Shown piece after piece: positions 1 through 8,098 of a stretch of 22,142 nt of DNA. Origin of the DNA: Pelobacter sp. UBA5610. Lineage in GTDB: Bacteria; Desulfobacterota; Desulfuromonadia; Desulfuromonadales; Syntrophotaleaceae. The notes under the pieces are model-generated. The model had not been told where the DNA came from. It did no database searches and saw nothing but the letters and a program-made list of their open reading frames with translations. Each line of letters begins with the position of its first letter. The first letter of the stretch is position 1. The position numbers and the translations under genes are program-made. The DNA lies in assembly GCA_002424645.1 (NCBI GenBank), contig DIKU01000014.1:7860-30001 (forward strand), in the 5' to 3' direction.

Positions 1-870
1 GGCTTGAAGATCGGCGTGGCGCGCGCCGTCGGCGCCGTCCTTTTCAGCATCGTCATCGGCCTGCTGATGCATTTCATCTTCCGCAAGGAAGAGACGGAAA
101 AAGCCAATGCCCAAATGGCCATGCCCGAACCCGAAGCCGGCCGGCCGCTCTGGCAAAATGCCCTCTTCTTCTTCTCCTTGGTCGCCATCCTGGTTTTCGC
201 CAACTGGGGCAAGCCCAGCGGCGCTGGGGGCTTTTTCGCGGTCGTCTTTTCGCTCAAATGGCTGATCACCGGGCTGGCCGCCCTGGGGCTGGCCTTGATG
301 CTGGTCTTCTGGTTCCACTTGCCGCGCTGGAAAGTGATCGCGGCTGCGGTCCCGCCTTTGGTTTCGGCTTTCCTTTTCCCCGCCCAGCCGCTGTTGTCGT
401 TCGGGGTGGGAGTGATCGGTTTTTCCTTGGTCCTGAGTTTTGATAAGGGTGAAGGCGGAGAGTGGTTTTCCTCGAGCTGGGACTTCGCCAAGCAGATATT
501 CCCTTTGCTCATCGGCGGCGTGCTGGTTGCCGGCGTGTTGCTCGGCCGCCCGGGACATGAGGGACTGATACCTTCCCATTGGATCAGCAACGCCGTGGGC
601 GGAAACTCATTACTGGCCAATTTCTTCGCTGCCATTTCCGGCGCCTTCATGTACTTCGCCACCCTGACCGAGGTCCCCATCCTGCAGGGGCTGCTCGGCT
701 CGGGCATGGGCCAGGGGCCGGCGCTGGCGCTGCTGCTGGCCGGACCGGCGCTGTCGCTGCCCAGCATGCTGGTCCTGCGCAAGGTCATGGGCCTGAAAAA
801 AACCGCTGTCTTCGTTATCTTGGTGGTCATCCTCTCCACGATTGCCGGATTCATCTTTGGAAAAATCTGA
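1..870 (+). CDS. Permease, ArsP/YraQ (DUF318) type, 5' end cut off
   Basis: Polytopic inner-membrane protein of the ArsP/YraQ permease family, members of which export organoarsenicals or other small solutes. The visible 289 codons begin inside the gene: the frame is open from base 1, the first residues already form a membrane segment (GAVLFSIVIGLLMHF), and family members are longer. A charged loop with many E and P residues follows, then about seven more hydrophobic segments. The C-terminal half has the family-like GAFMYFATLTEVPI stretch and a P-rich, L-rich segment (GPALSLPSM). The TTG at position 4 is unlikely to be the true start. It lies 30 bp ahead of the mini-glutaredoxin gene, a pairing often seen for these permeases. 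Substrate is inferred only from the acr3 neighbourhood. Confidence 0.85.
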   Translation, partial: GLKIGVARAVGAVLFSIVIGLLMHFIFRKEETEKANAQMAMPEPEAGRPLWQNALFFFSLVAILVFANWGKPSGAGGFFAVVFSLKWLITGLAALGLALMLVFWFHLPRWKVIAAAVPPLVSAFLFPAQPLLSFGVGVIGFSLVLSFDKGEGGEWFSSSWDFAKQIFPLLIGGVLVAGVLLGRPGHEGLIPSHWISNAVGGNSLLANFFAAISGAFMYFATLTEVPILQGLLGSGMGQGPALALLLAGPALSLPSMLVLRKVMGLKKTAVFVILVVILSTIAGFIFGKI

Positions 871-900
871 CGGAACCATGAGTAAGGTTAAGGAGGAGAC

Positions 901-1134
901 ATGTTGATACAAATTTTAGGAACCGGCTGCCCCAAGTGCCGGAAACTGGAAGAGAATGCCCGCCAGGCGGCTACTGAGCTAAGCCTTGATTTTCACATTG
1001 AGAAGGTAAAGGATCTGCAGCAGATCATGGCTTTCGGAGTCATGATCACCCCGGCGCTGGTCGTCGACGGTGTCGTGAAAGTGGCCGGCAAGGTGCCGGG
1101 TGTGGAAGACATAAAGAAAATGCTGGCCAAATAA
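901..1134 (+). CDS. Mini-glutaredoxin / redox-active disulfide protein (TM0996/MTH895-like)
   Basis: A 77-residue cytoplasmic thioredoxin-fold protein. The redox motif C-P-K-C is at residues 10-13 in the GTGCPKC context typical of TM0996/MTH895-like glutaredoxins, and the cis-proline loop appears as MITPALVVDG. The start is fixed by an excellent ribosome binding site (AAGGAGGAG) a few bases before the ATG. It sits between a permease and a secreted thioredoxin, so it probably passes electrons or delivers a thiol-bound substrate to the membrane partners. In Shewanella the ArsE/ArsF pair of small thiol proteins with ArsG handles nitro-aromatic arsenicals; this gene could be an ArsE counterpart, but that is inference. 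Confidence 0.88.
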   Translation: MLIQILGTGCPKCRKLEENARQAATELSLDFHIEKVKDLQQIMAFGVMITPALVVDGVVKVAGKVPGVEDIKKMLAK

Positions 1135-1148
1135 TCAAGGAGCAGGAA

Positions 1149-1553
1149 ATGAAAAACACATTCATCCGCGGGTTCATTTTGTTTTTTTTGCTTGGAGTCC
1201 TTTCTGTAAGTTGCAACGCTGCTGGTTCGAAGGCTGACGAGAAAAACAGCACGGCGGCGGCTGAGGAAGCTTATTTGGTCACTTTTGTCGAGCTGGGCTC
1301 GGTGCGCTGCATCCCCTGCAAGATGATGCAGCCGATCATGAAGGAGATCGAAAAGGATTACGCCGGCCAGGTGAAGGTGGTCTTCCACGACGTCTGGACG
1401 CCGGAAGGCGAGCCCTTCGCCGTCAGCTACAAGATCCGCGTCATTCCCACCCAGGTGTTCCTGGACCAGGACGGCGAGGAGTATTTCCGCCACGAGGGAT
1501 TCTTTCCCAAGGATGAACTGGTCAAGGTCCTGAAGCAGAAGGGCGTGAAATAA
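1149..1553 (+). CDS. Thioredoxin-like lipoprotein (CIPC active site)
   Basis: 134 residues. A basic-hydrophobic signal (about 1-21) ends in SVSC, with Cys22 as likely lipidation site; the lipobox is weak because Ser stands at -3. A short linker leads into a thioredoxin domain with the active site C54-I-P-C57 and the cis-Pro loop as RVIPTQVF. The protein should therefore act on the outer face of the inner membrane, where the adjacent CcdA-like protein can re-reduce it. The stop codon overlaps the next start (TAATG), so the two are translationally coupled. A ribosome binding site (AAGGAGCAGG) precedes the ATG. It could correspond to the ArsF subunit of arsenical nitroreductase systems or be a general periplasmic reductant. 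Confidence 0.88.
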   Translation: MKNTFIRGFILFFLLGVLSVSCNAAGSKADEKNSTAAAEEAYLVTFVELGSVRCIPCKMMQPIMKEIEKDYAGQVKVVFHDVWTPEGEPFAVSYKIRVIPTQVFLDQDGEEYFRHEGFFPKDELVKVLKQKGVK

Positions 1554-2248
1554 TGCTGGAAGCGCTGTTCACCTGGGTGACGCAGCTGCTATACGGCCAT
1601 CCGCTGGTCGGGCTTTTTGGCGCATTGATTTGGGGTATATTGAGCATCCTGCTCAGCCCCTGCCACCTGGCCAGCATCCCGCTGATCGTCGGCTTCATCA
1701 GCCAGCAGGAGCAGCTCACCACGCGCAAGGCTTTCCGCATCTCCCTGGCCTTTGCGCTCGGCATCCTGGTCACCATCGGCCTGATCGGCCTGGTCACCTC
1801 GCTGCTCGGCCGCATGCTGGGCGATATCGGCCGCTGGAGCAATTACCTCGTGGCCGGCATTTTCGTGCTGGTCGGCCTCTACTTGCTGGGCATAATCAGG
1901 TTTGACTTGCCCGGTGCCACGAACGCAAAGGCCCGCGGCAAGGGCGCCTGGGCGGGGTTCCTGCTGGGGCTCATCTTCGGCCTGGCCTTGGGTCCCTGCA
2001 CCTTCGCCTACATGGCGCCGATCCTGGCCATCGTGCTGGCCAAGTCGTCGTCCAGCCTGATCTATGGCGTGCCGCTGCTCCTGGCTTACGGGATCGGCCA
2101 TTGCGCGGTGATCGTCTTTGCCGGCACCTTCACGCGGGTGATCGAGAACTACCTGCGCTGGAACGAGAGCTCCAAGGCGCTCGGCTGGATCAAAAAGATC
2201 TGCGGCCTGTTGCTGCTCATTGCCGCGGCGTACATGATCAAGAGCTGA
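1553..2248 (+). CDS. CcdA/DsbD-type membrane electron carrier (possibly ArsG-like)
   Basis: 231 residues with about six membrane segments, the size of CcdA. The two cysteines that shuttle electrons in this family are present in their usual places: Cys37 in LLSPCHLA near the first helix and Cys149 in LALGPCTFAY near the fourth, each next to a proline. It would move reducing equivalents from the cytoplasm to the thioredoxin-like lipoprotein just upstream, whose stop codon it overlaps by one base. CcdA-like proteins in arsenic loci are also described as ArsG permeases for trivalent aromatic arsenicals, so export rather than electron transfer is an alternative that the sequence cannot decide. Confidence 0.87.
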   Translation: MLEALFTWVTQLLYGHPLVGLFGALIWGILSILLSPCHLASIPLIVGFISQQEQLTTRKAFRISLAFALGILVTIGLIGLVTSLLGRMLGDIGRWSNYLVAGIFVLVGLYLLGIIRFDLPGATNAKARGKGAWAGFLLGLIFGLALGPCTFAYMAPILAIVLAKSSSSLIYGVPLLLAYGIGHCAVIVFAGTFTRVIENYLRWNESSKALGWIKKICGLLLLIAAAYMIKS

Positions 2249-2251
2249 ACG

Positions 2252-2722
2252 ATGATTGGCTTTTCATTGGCGACCGCGGCATTGCTGGCCATGTCACTTG
2301 TGGCCGACCGTGGAAAAACACTGGCCGGGTTGAAAAAAGGGGCGAAGATGTTCCTGAACATCCTGCCGGCCATGCTGGGGGTCCTGATCCTGGTCAGCGT
2401 TTTCCTGTATGTCGTTCCGGCGAACGTCATGACCGCCTGGCTGGGGGAAGGGACCGGCTGGACCGGCATTGTCAGCGCCGCCGTGCTGGGCTCGATCTCC
2501 CTCATTCCTGGATTCATCGCTTTTCCCCTGGGGGCGATCCTGGTGCGCAGCGGCGTTTCCTATGGGGTCATCGCCGTATTCATCACCACGCTGATGATGG
2601 TCGGATTCCTCACCTTGCCGCTGGAAGCGAAATATTTCGGCTGGCGGGTGAGCCTCCTGCGCAATGCGCTGAGTTTTGCCGGCGCCCTGCTGGTCGGGCT
2701 GCTGATGGGCATATTCTTATGA
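2252..2722 (+). CDS. Half-permease, first of a pair (ArsP/DUF318-like)
   Basis: 156 residues with about four or five membrane segments. It matches half of a DUF318-type permease: an ILPAMLGVLI helix, then LG(x)nG, a proline-containing PGFIAFPLGAIL segment, and LGW/FGWRVSLLR near the end. The next gene encodes a protein with the same order of landmarks, so the two are homologous halves that probably pair in the membrane to make one transporter of about 333 residues. It starts 3 bp after the CcdA-like gene and overlaps the second half by ATGA, so the subunits should be made in matching amounts. Substrate unknown; the arsenic context is the only clue. Confidence 0.78.
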   Translation: MIGFSLATAALLAMSLVADRGKTLAGLKKGAKMFLNILPAMLGVLILVSVFLYVVPANVMTAWLGEGTGWTGIVSAAVLGSISLIPGFIAFPLGAILVRSGVSYGVIAVFITTLMMVGFLTLPLEAKYFGWRVSLLRNALSFAGALLVGLLMGIFL

Positions 2723-3252
2723 AAAGCCGGGCGAACGGTTTCTTCAGGAAATTCGGTTTCGTCCTGGTGTTCGCTGTTTTTATCGCGGCCTCATGGAGCA
2801 CGCGCTTTGCCGCCGGCATGGAGATCGGGAGGAATTTCCGCGTGTTCTTCATGGAAATGATCATGATCCTGCCCCTGATGTTCATCCTGATCGGCTTGTT
2901 CGACGTCTGGGTCCCCCGGGAAAAGATCATCCGCCACCTGGGTGCGGCGGCGGGGCACTGGGGGATCCTCTGGGTCGTCCTGCTGGCCATGCTGCAGGCC
3001 GGCCCGCTCTATGGCGCCTTCCCGGTGGCCGCCCTGCTGTGGCGCAAGGGCTGCAGCGTGCGCAATGTCTTCATTTACCTGGGCGCCTTCACCACCATCA
3101 AGATCCCGATGCTGGCGTTCGAAGTCGGCTTCCTGGGCTGGAAGTTCTCGTTGCTGCGCGGCCTTTTCAGCTTCCCTGTTTTCATCGCCATCGGCTTTCT
3201 GCTGGCGTTTCACTTGAAGAACAGGCAATTTGAGGTCAAGGAACCGGGGTGA
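2719..3252 (+). CDS. Half-permease, second of a pair (ArsP/DUF318-like)
   Basis: 177 residues; the ATG at 2719 overlaps the previous stop as ATGA and is preferred over far-upstream starts in the same frame, which would lie inside other genes. Membrane segments include KFGFVLVFAVFIAASW, EMIMILPLMFILIGL and GILWVVLLAMLQAGPLYG. Landmarks repeat those of the partner: ILP, then P(x)8LG, then GP(x)3AFPVAALL (partner GFIAFPLGAIL), then LGWKFSLLRGLFSF (partner FGWRVSLLRNALSF). It is therefore a duplicated and diverged half. The radical SAM gene begins 3 bp downstream, which keeps all of these in one transcription unit. Confidence 0.78.
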   Translation: MKSRANGFFRKFGFVLVFAVFIAASWSTRFAAGMEIGRNFRVFFMEMIMILPLMFILIGLFDVWVPREKIIRHLGAAAGHWGILWVVLLAMLQAGPLYGAFPVAALLWRKGCSVRNVFIYLGAFTTIKIPMLAFEVGFLGWKFSLLRGLFSFPVFIAIGFLLAFHLKNRQFEVKEPG

Positions 3253-3255
3253 AGC

Positions 3256-4368
3256 GTGTTTAGGGAAACAGAATCGCTGATCGGCAGCGATAGCGATCGC
3301 TTGGACAAGATCTATATCGAGCCGACCAACCGCTGCAACCTTGATTGCCGCACCTGCATGCGCCATGGCTGGGAAGAGGAACTGGGGTTCATGGAGTTCG
3401 GATTGTTTGAGAAGATCGTATCCGATCTGAAGGCATTCCCCGGAACGCCGGGAATTTTATTCGCTGGCTTCGGCGAACCCCTGGGCCACCCACGCATCGT
3501 TGACATGGTGGCCCTGGCCAAGTCGATCGGCAGTGAGACGGAGTTGATCAGCAACGGCGTCCTCCTCGACGACGGCATGGCCGAGCGCCTGGTCGCTGCC
3601 GGCCTTGACCGCCTCTGGGTTTCGATCGACGGCGCTTCGCCGGCGAGTTACGCCGACGTGCGCCTGGGCGATCACCTGCCGCAGATCATCGCCAACCTGG
3701 AGCGCCTGAACGCCAGAAGCGCCAAGCCCGAGCTGGGGATCTCTTTCGTGGCCATGAAGCGCAACATCGCCGACCTGCCGGCCATCCTCGAATTGGCCCA
3801 GCGGCTGGGTGCCGTTCGCTTTTCCCTCAGCAATGTTGAACCATATACCGGGGATATGGAAAAAGAGATCCTGTACGCCCGGAGCGTGTTCGAACCGATT
3901 CCGGCCGCGGGCGCCATGTCGCCGCGCATGGATGCGAACCTGCCGGTCGCGGATGCGATGGCTCAGATCGCCCGATCGTTCCCGGAGGCGATATCCGCTT
4001 TTTCCCCTGAAGCCGGCCGCAGCGGGCGCTGTCCTTTTTTGCACCGACGCAGCGTCAGCGTGCGTTGGGACGGCCGCGTCGCTCCCTGCCTGCCGCTGCT
4101 CCATGCCCACGCGCTTTGCATCAACGGCCACACTCGTACCTGGCCAGATTTCACTTTGGGTTCACTGGTTGAAAACAACCTGAGCGACATCTGGAACGAC
4201 CCGGTTTATTGCGCGTTCCGGCGCAAGCTGGACGAGTTTTCCTTTTCCCCCTGCACCACCTGCAACAGCTGCGACCTGCCCGATGAAAACGGCGAGGACT
4301 GCTTCGGCAACATTCACCCGGCCTGCGGCGGCTGCCTCTGGTCGCAGGGGTTCGTCCAGTGCCCTTAA
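3256..4368 (+). CDS. Radical SAM/SPASM protein resembling tungsten-oxidoreductase maturases
   Basis: 370 residues, GTG start 3 bp after the half-permease gene with GGGGTGA as likely ribosome binding site. The N-terminal radical SAM domain has the 4Fe-4S motif C27-x3-C31-x2-C34 (RCNLDCRTC), a GFGEP motif for S-adenosylmethionine binding and WVSIDGA. The C-terminal part is a cysteine-rich SPASM-like domain (CPFLH, VAPCLPL, CTTCNSC, CFGN) ending in PACGGCLWSQGFVQCP. The stretch ELGISFVAMKRNIADLP and this ending are what I remember of the maturases encoded beside aldehyde:ferredoxin oxidoreductase-type tungsten enzymes. No such oxidoreductase is in the window. Another radical SAM peptide- or cofactor-modifying role is possible. 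Radical SAM assignment is firm, subfamily moderate. Confidence 0.85.
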   Translation: MFRETESLIGSDSDRLDKIYIEPTNRCNLDCRTCMRHGWEEELGFMEFGLFEKIVSDLKAFPGTPGILFAGFGEPLGHPRIVDMVALAKSIGSETELISNGVLLDDGMAERLVAAGLDRLWVSIDGASPASYADVRLGDHLPQIIANLERLNARSAKPELGISFVAMKRNIADLPAILELAQRLGAVRFSLSNVEPYTGDMEKEILYARSVFEPIPAAGAMSPRMDANLPVADAMAQIARSFPEAISAFSPEAGRSGRCPFLHRRSVSVRWDGRVAPCLPLLHAHALCINGHTRTWPDFTLGSLVENNLSDIWNDPVYCAFRRKLDEFSFSPCTTCNSCDLPDENGEDCFGNIHPACGGCLWSQGFVQCP

Positions 4369-4505
4369 GAACCCTTACCCGATCTCAAAGTGTCAGTGAC
4401 AGTGTCAGCAAGAACCTCAATGAACTGCTGGTGTTAGTGAGGCAACCGCAATGAAACGAACCAAGGTCGCCGGCGCTGTCGACAAATTCAACGTGGAGGT
4501 GTGAC
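4369..4505 (+). other. Gap before acr3: palindrome and 17-codon leader ORF
   Basis: The gap holds an 11-bp dyad TGTCAGTGACA (4391-4401) followed directly by a further TGTCAG (4403-4408), which could be an operator or a chance repeat. From 4451 to 4504 a 17-codon ORF (MKRTKVAGAVDKFNVEV) ends one base before the acr3 ATG and contains that gene's ribosome binding site (GGAGG), so translation of the two may be coupled. Its ATG overlaps, as ATGA, the stop of another open frame with a coding-like tail (NLNELLVLVRQPQ). Both may be remnants of a lost gene such as a regulator. No clear sigma-70 promoter was found. Confidence 0.35.
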
Positions 4506-5558
<1,053 letters not shown>

Positions 5559-5573
5559 TTCGTGAAAGGCAAG

Positions 5574-5733
5574 GGGATCAAATGAGCCCGCGGTCCTTCA
5601 GGATCGCTTTGGCTTCCTGGCCGGAAAACTGCAGGTAAACCGCCGTGGTGTTCAGGTTGGCATGGCCCAGGATCCCCTGCACGATGGTCAGCGGCACCCC
5701 GGCCCGGACCATCTCCATGGCCCGGGTATGGCG
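5574..5733. repeat. 160-bp direct repeat, left copy
   Basis: This stretch matches 7030-7189 base for base at a constant offset of 1,456 apart from four differences (5581, 5675, 5676 and 5713), so 156 of 160 positions agree. The repeat covers the 3' end of a tyrosine recombinase gene read on the - strand, and similarity stops abruptly at 5733/7189. The two copies lie in the same orientation and enclose the ATPase gene, its upstream 97 bp and a stem-loop. Confidence 0.93.
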
Positions 5734-5763
5734 AAGAAAGGGCGAGGGGTTTAGCGAAGACAA
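5578..5763 (-). pseudogene. Truncated tyrosine recombinase (3' end only)
   Basis: An open frame of about 60 residues whose last 52 match the C-terminus of the recombinase at 7034-7678. The retained part contains the second catalytic arginine region (LRHTRA), the GHANLNTTAVY segment with the tyrosine nucleophile, and the same C-terminal end (KDRGLI). The first catalytic arginine and the rest of the fold are missing, so it cannot work alone. One of the differences turns VQQILGH into VQGILGH. The residues before LRHTRA (NPSPF) do not match the other copy, so this is either a chimera or the end of a related recombinase. Confidence 0.8.
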
Positions 5764-5830
5764 CTTGCATCAAGATGATCTAAACGCAAATACACTTGCG
5801 ATTGGTAATTCAATGTGGTAGGTTTAAATC

Positions 5831-6970
5831 ATGGAAATCAAAAAACGCCGCTACTGGCTCGAACTCCTGGAAACCTTGTGGGGGAAGCGGTCGGTGCTTT
5901 GGCTTTCCGGAGCCAGGCGGACGGGAAAAACCTGCATTTGCCGGAGCTTACCGCATTCCTTGTACCTGGACTGCGAACTGCCCAGTATGCGGAGAGAACT
6001 GGCTGATCCCGAAGCCTTTCTCGCCGCCCAACGCGGCCAAAGGATCGTTCTCGACGAGATCCACCGGCTGCCCAACCCGAGCGAATTGTTGAAGATCGCG
6101 GCCGACCATTACCCCGAAGTGAAGATCGTGGCCACGGGTTCGTCCACCCTGGGAGCCTCATCCCGTTTCAAGGATACTTTGGCGGGGCGCAAGCTGGAGA
6201 TTTGGCTGCCGCCGATGATTTTTTGCGACAGCAAAGACTTGGGCCGGGAAGACCTGACCCAGCGCCTGCACCGTGGCGGCCTGCCCCCTTTTTTACTGGC
6301 CCGCAGCTATCCCGAAAGCGAATACCGGGAATGGGTTGAAGCCTATTGGGCCAGGGACGTCATGGAGTTGTTCCGGCTGGAGCGGCGGTACTCGTTCCTG
6401 CGTTTCCTGGAACTTCTCTGCCTGAACAGCGGCGGCATTTTCGAGGCAACTCATTACGCCATTCCCTGCGAAGTAAGCCGGCCGACCATCACCAACTACC
6501 TGGCTGTTTTGGAAGCGACCCATGTCGCTTACCTGGTCCGTCCTTTCCATTCCCGGCTTTCAAGGGAGATCATTGCGGCTCCGAAAGTATACGCTTTCGA
6601 CACCGGCTTCGTCTCATTTTTCAAGGGTTGGAAAAACCTGCGTCGGGAGGATCTCGGCTTGCTCTGGGAGCACTACGTGCTAAATGAACTGATGGGCCGC
6701 GGCCAGCGTCATGACGTCCGTTATTGGCGGGACAAGGCTGGGCACGAAGTTGATTTTGTATTATCTTCTCCCGCCGGAAGCACGGCAATCGAGTGCAAGT
6801 TGTCGGCCGACGCCTTTGACCCGGCCGGGCTGAAATCGTTCCGCGGCCTTTACCCAAAAGGGAAGAACTTCGTCGTGGCCAGTGATGTCAAGAGAGCTTT
6901 CAATCGCCACTATGGATCGCTGGAGGTTACATTCCTGGGTCTTGAACAGCTAGAACCTCAAGGTAAATGA
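5831..6970 (+). CDS. AAA-family ATPase with DUF4143 domain
   Basis: 379 residues. The N-terminal AAA_14-type ATPase domain has Walker A GARRTGKT (27-34), Walker B IVLDEI (Asp75, Glu76) and a sensor-like ATGSS (101-105). The middle region has a winged-helix look (SRPTITNYLAVLEATHVAYLV). The C-terminal DUF4143 part carries a PD-(D/E)XK nuclease-like pattern: EVDFV with Asp308, then AIECK with Glu321 and Lys323. Such proteins are common in environmental bacteria and archaea, often in variable regions; their function is not established. No strong ribosome binding site is seen before the ATG. The gene sits as a cassette between two recombinase-derived direct repeats, and its stop codon lies inside a stem-loop. 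Confidence 0.9.
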   Translation: MEIKKRRYWLELLETLWGKRSVLWLSGARRTGKTCICRSLPHSLYLDCELPSMRRELADPEAFLAAQRGQRIVLDEIHRLPNPSELLKIAADHYPEVKIVATGSSTLGASSRFKDTLAGRKLEIWLPPMIFCDSKDLGREDLTQRLHRGGLPPFLLARSYPESEYREWVEAYWARDVMELFRLERRYSFLRFLELLCLNSGGIFEATHYAIPCEVSRPTITNYLAVLEATHVAYLVRPFHSRLSREIIAAPKVYAFDTGFVSFFKGWKNLRREDLGLLWEHYVLNELMGRGQRHDVRYWRDKAGHEVDFVLSSPAGSTAIECKLSADAFDPAGLKSFRGLYPKGKNFVVASDVKRAFNRHYGSLEVTFLGLEQLEPQGK

Positions 6971-6995
6971 TTTGCGCTTTTTTGCGCAGATCATT
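6966..6995. other. 12-bp stem-loop overlapping the ATPase stop codon
   Basis: Arms 6966-6977 and 6984-6995 pair over 12 positions with a single T-G wobble, with a TTTTTT loop between the TGCGC and GCGCA parts. The ATPase TGA (6968-6970) is inside the first arm. There is no T-run after the stem on either strand, so it is not a typical intrinsic terminator; it may stabilise the mRNA 3' end, stop transcription less efficiently, or be a recombination or cassette-boundary structure. Confidence 0.7.
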
Positions 6996-7029
6996 GCAAT
7001 TGAAAAACGAAATTTCACGGCCGCGCTTT

Positions 7030-7189
7030 GGGATCAGATGAGCCCGCGGTCCTTCAGGATCGCTTTGGCTTCCTGGCCGGAAAACTGCAGGTAAACCGCC
7101 GTGGTGTTCAGGTTGGCATGGCCCAGGATCTGCTGCACGATGGTCAGCGGCACCCCGGCCCGGACCATTTCCATGGCCCGGGTATGGCG
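7030..7189. repeat. 160-bp direct repeat, right copy
   Basis: Partner of 5574-5733, with four mismatches. Here the repeat is the intact 3' end of the full recombinase gene, so this copy is probably the parent and the left copy the derived fragment. Confidence 0.93.
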
Positions 7190-7678
7190 CAGGACGTGCG
7201 GATGGGCCAGGTTTCTGGCAAATCCGCACTCCAGGGTGAGCTTTTTAAATATTCCGAAAAAATTTGAACGGTCAACCGAAAAAGCCTTGCCCTTCATTTC
7301 GGGGTACTGCGCCAGGTAACGGGCCAGTTTTTTTACCGCCAGCGGGGGTATGGAAACCATTTTTCTCATGTTCTTTTTATGGGGATTGTGACGTTTCAGG
7401 ACCGCCAGGGTGACGTCAGCGGAACGATAATCCACATCGGCCTGGTCATTGATGCCCGTTACCTCGGAGATCCGGGCGCCGGTATAGCGCAAAAACAAAA
7501 ATATGAGAAAGTAACGCCCTCTGACGCGGGCGCTCCAGGGCCCCGGTGCCTTTTTATAGAAATCCTGGAATTTTTTAGTTAAAATATTGAGTTGATTTTT
7601 ATTAAAGTAATCAATATTCTGCCAGGGCTGATTGAAAGCCGGGGAACCGTAATAGGATTTTATTGAATTGTGATCCAC
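7034..7678 (-). CDS. Short tyrosine recombinase/integrase (catalytic domain only)
   Basis: 214 residues, GTG start; an in-frame stop lies not far upstream with no ATG between, so a longer form is not available. Catalytic residues of the family can be seen: Arg69 in TGARISEV, H161-V-L-R164 in the H-x-x-R box, His187 in ILGHANL, and the nucleophile Tyr196 in TTAVYLQFS. The N-terminal core-binding domain of Xer-type enzymes is missing, so it is either one of the small single-domain recombinases or 5'-truncated. It is probably responsible for rearrangement of this segment; its own 3' end is the 160-bp direct repeat. No clear ribosome binding site precedes the GTG, which lowers confidence in the start but not in the family. 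Confidence 0.85.
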   Translation of the reverse strand: MDHNSIKSYYGSPAFNQPWQNIDYFNKNQLNILTKKFQDFYKKAPGPWSARVRGRYFLIFLFLRYTGARISEVTGINDQADVDYRSADVTLAVLKRHNPHKKNMRKMVSIPPLAVKKLARYLAQYPEMKGKAFSVDRSNFFGIFKKLTLECGFARNLAHPHVLRHTRAMEMVRAGVPLTIVQQILGHANLNTTAVYLQFSGQEAKAILKDRGLI

Positions 7679-7979
7679 AATATAAATATGACTGAATTCT
7701 TGAAAGTTTCTTTAAAAATCGGAAATTTTCAAAAACTATCGCAATTAACAACATAATAAACATTTTGTTGTGGCAAAACGCCGGGAATCCGCCCGGGCGG
7801 AAATGCCGGCGTTGTTTCGCGTGAGCCGCCAACAGAGATTGGGCTCAATTCCACGATCCCAAGAACTGCGCCGGGCTGTAAGTGGAATGGAAAAAGTAAT
7901 AATGAAAGACCTGGTACTTATGACTTGGACCCTAGCAATAGTGTAATTGTAATTGAAAGCCAGAATAAAGCGGCAAAGT
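7679..7979. other. Intergenic stretch with no recognisable gene
   Basis: About 300 bp between the recombinase and the dctQ remnant. Its left part is AT-rich and its right part mixed. Frames here are short, without ribosome binding sites or recognisable motifs. It probably contains the junction where recombination removed the rest of a TRAP transporter operon. Confidence 0.4.
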
Positions 7980-8098
7980 TCAAGCATTGCACTGGGAGAC
8001 ATCACTCCATGATAGGGAAAGCGCCAGCAGAAAGATCAAAAAGAATGCCAGGATGGATTCCAGTGATCGGGCGGATTTCCTGATGCTCTGAGCTTCAT
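7980..8098 (-). pseudogene. Possible remnant of TRAP small permease gene (dctQ)
   Basis: An ATG overlaps the dctP stop as ATGA, the arrangement expected for a coupled next gene, but this frame closes after 20 codons. Two bases out of phase the sequence reads ARSLESILAFFLIFLLALSL, which looks like the first membrane helix of a DctQ subunit, then meets a stop at 7980-7982. A frameshift plus loss of the remaining gene (and of dctM) would explain both. This is inferred from gene order and hydrophobicity only; a chance hydrophobic frame is possible. Confidence 0.35.

Noticed and set aside
1589..2101. 170-codon - strand frame opposite the CcdA-like gene
   Set aside because: Composition (A, Q, D, E repeats) is that of an antisense shadow of hydrophobic codons.
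2101..2718. Long + strand frame running upstream of the second half-permease
   Set aside because: It overlaps the CcdA-like and first half-permease genes and reads as arginine/proline/histidine-rich low-meaning protein; only the part from the ATG at 2719 has membrane-protein character.
6966..6995. Rho-independent terminator for the ATPase gene
   Set aside because: The stem is good but no T-run follows on either strand; the T6 run is in the loop.
5574..7189. Classical insertion sequence with transposase and terminal inverted repeats
   Set aside because: No transposase and no inverted ends were found; the bracketing repeats are direct and are parts of a recombinase gene.
7745..8005. 86-codon - strand frame in the gap after the recombinase
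   Set aside because: No ribosome binding site, mixed composition, and it overlaps the dctQ-like remnant in another frame.
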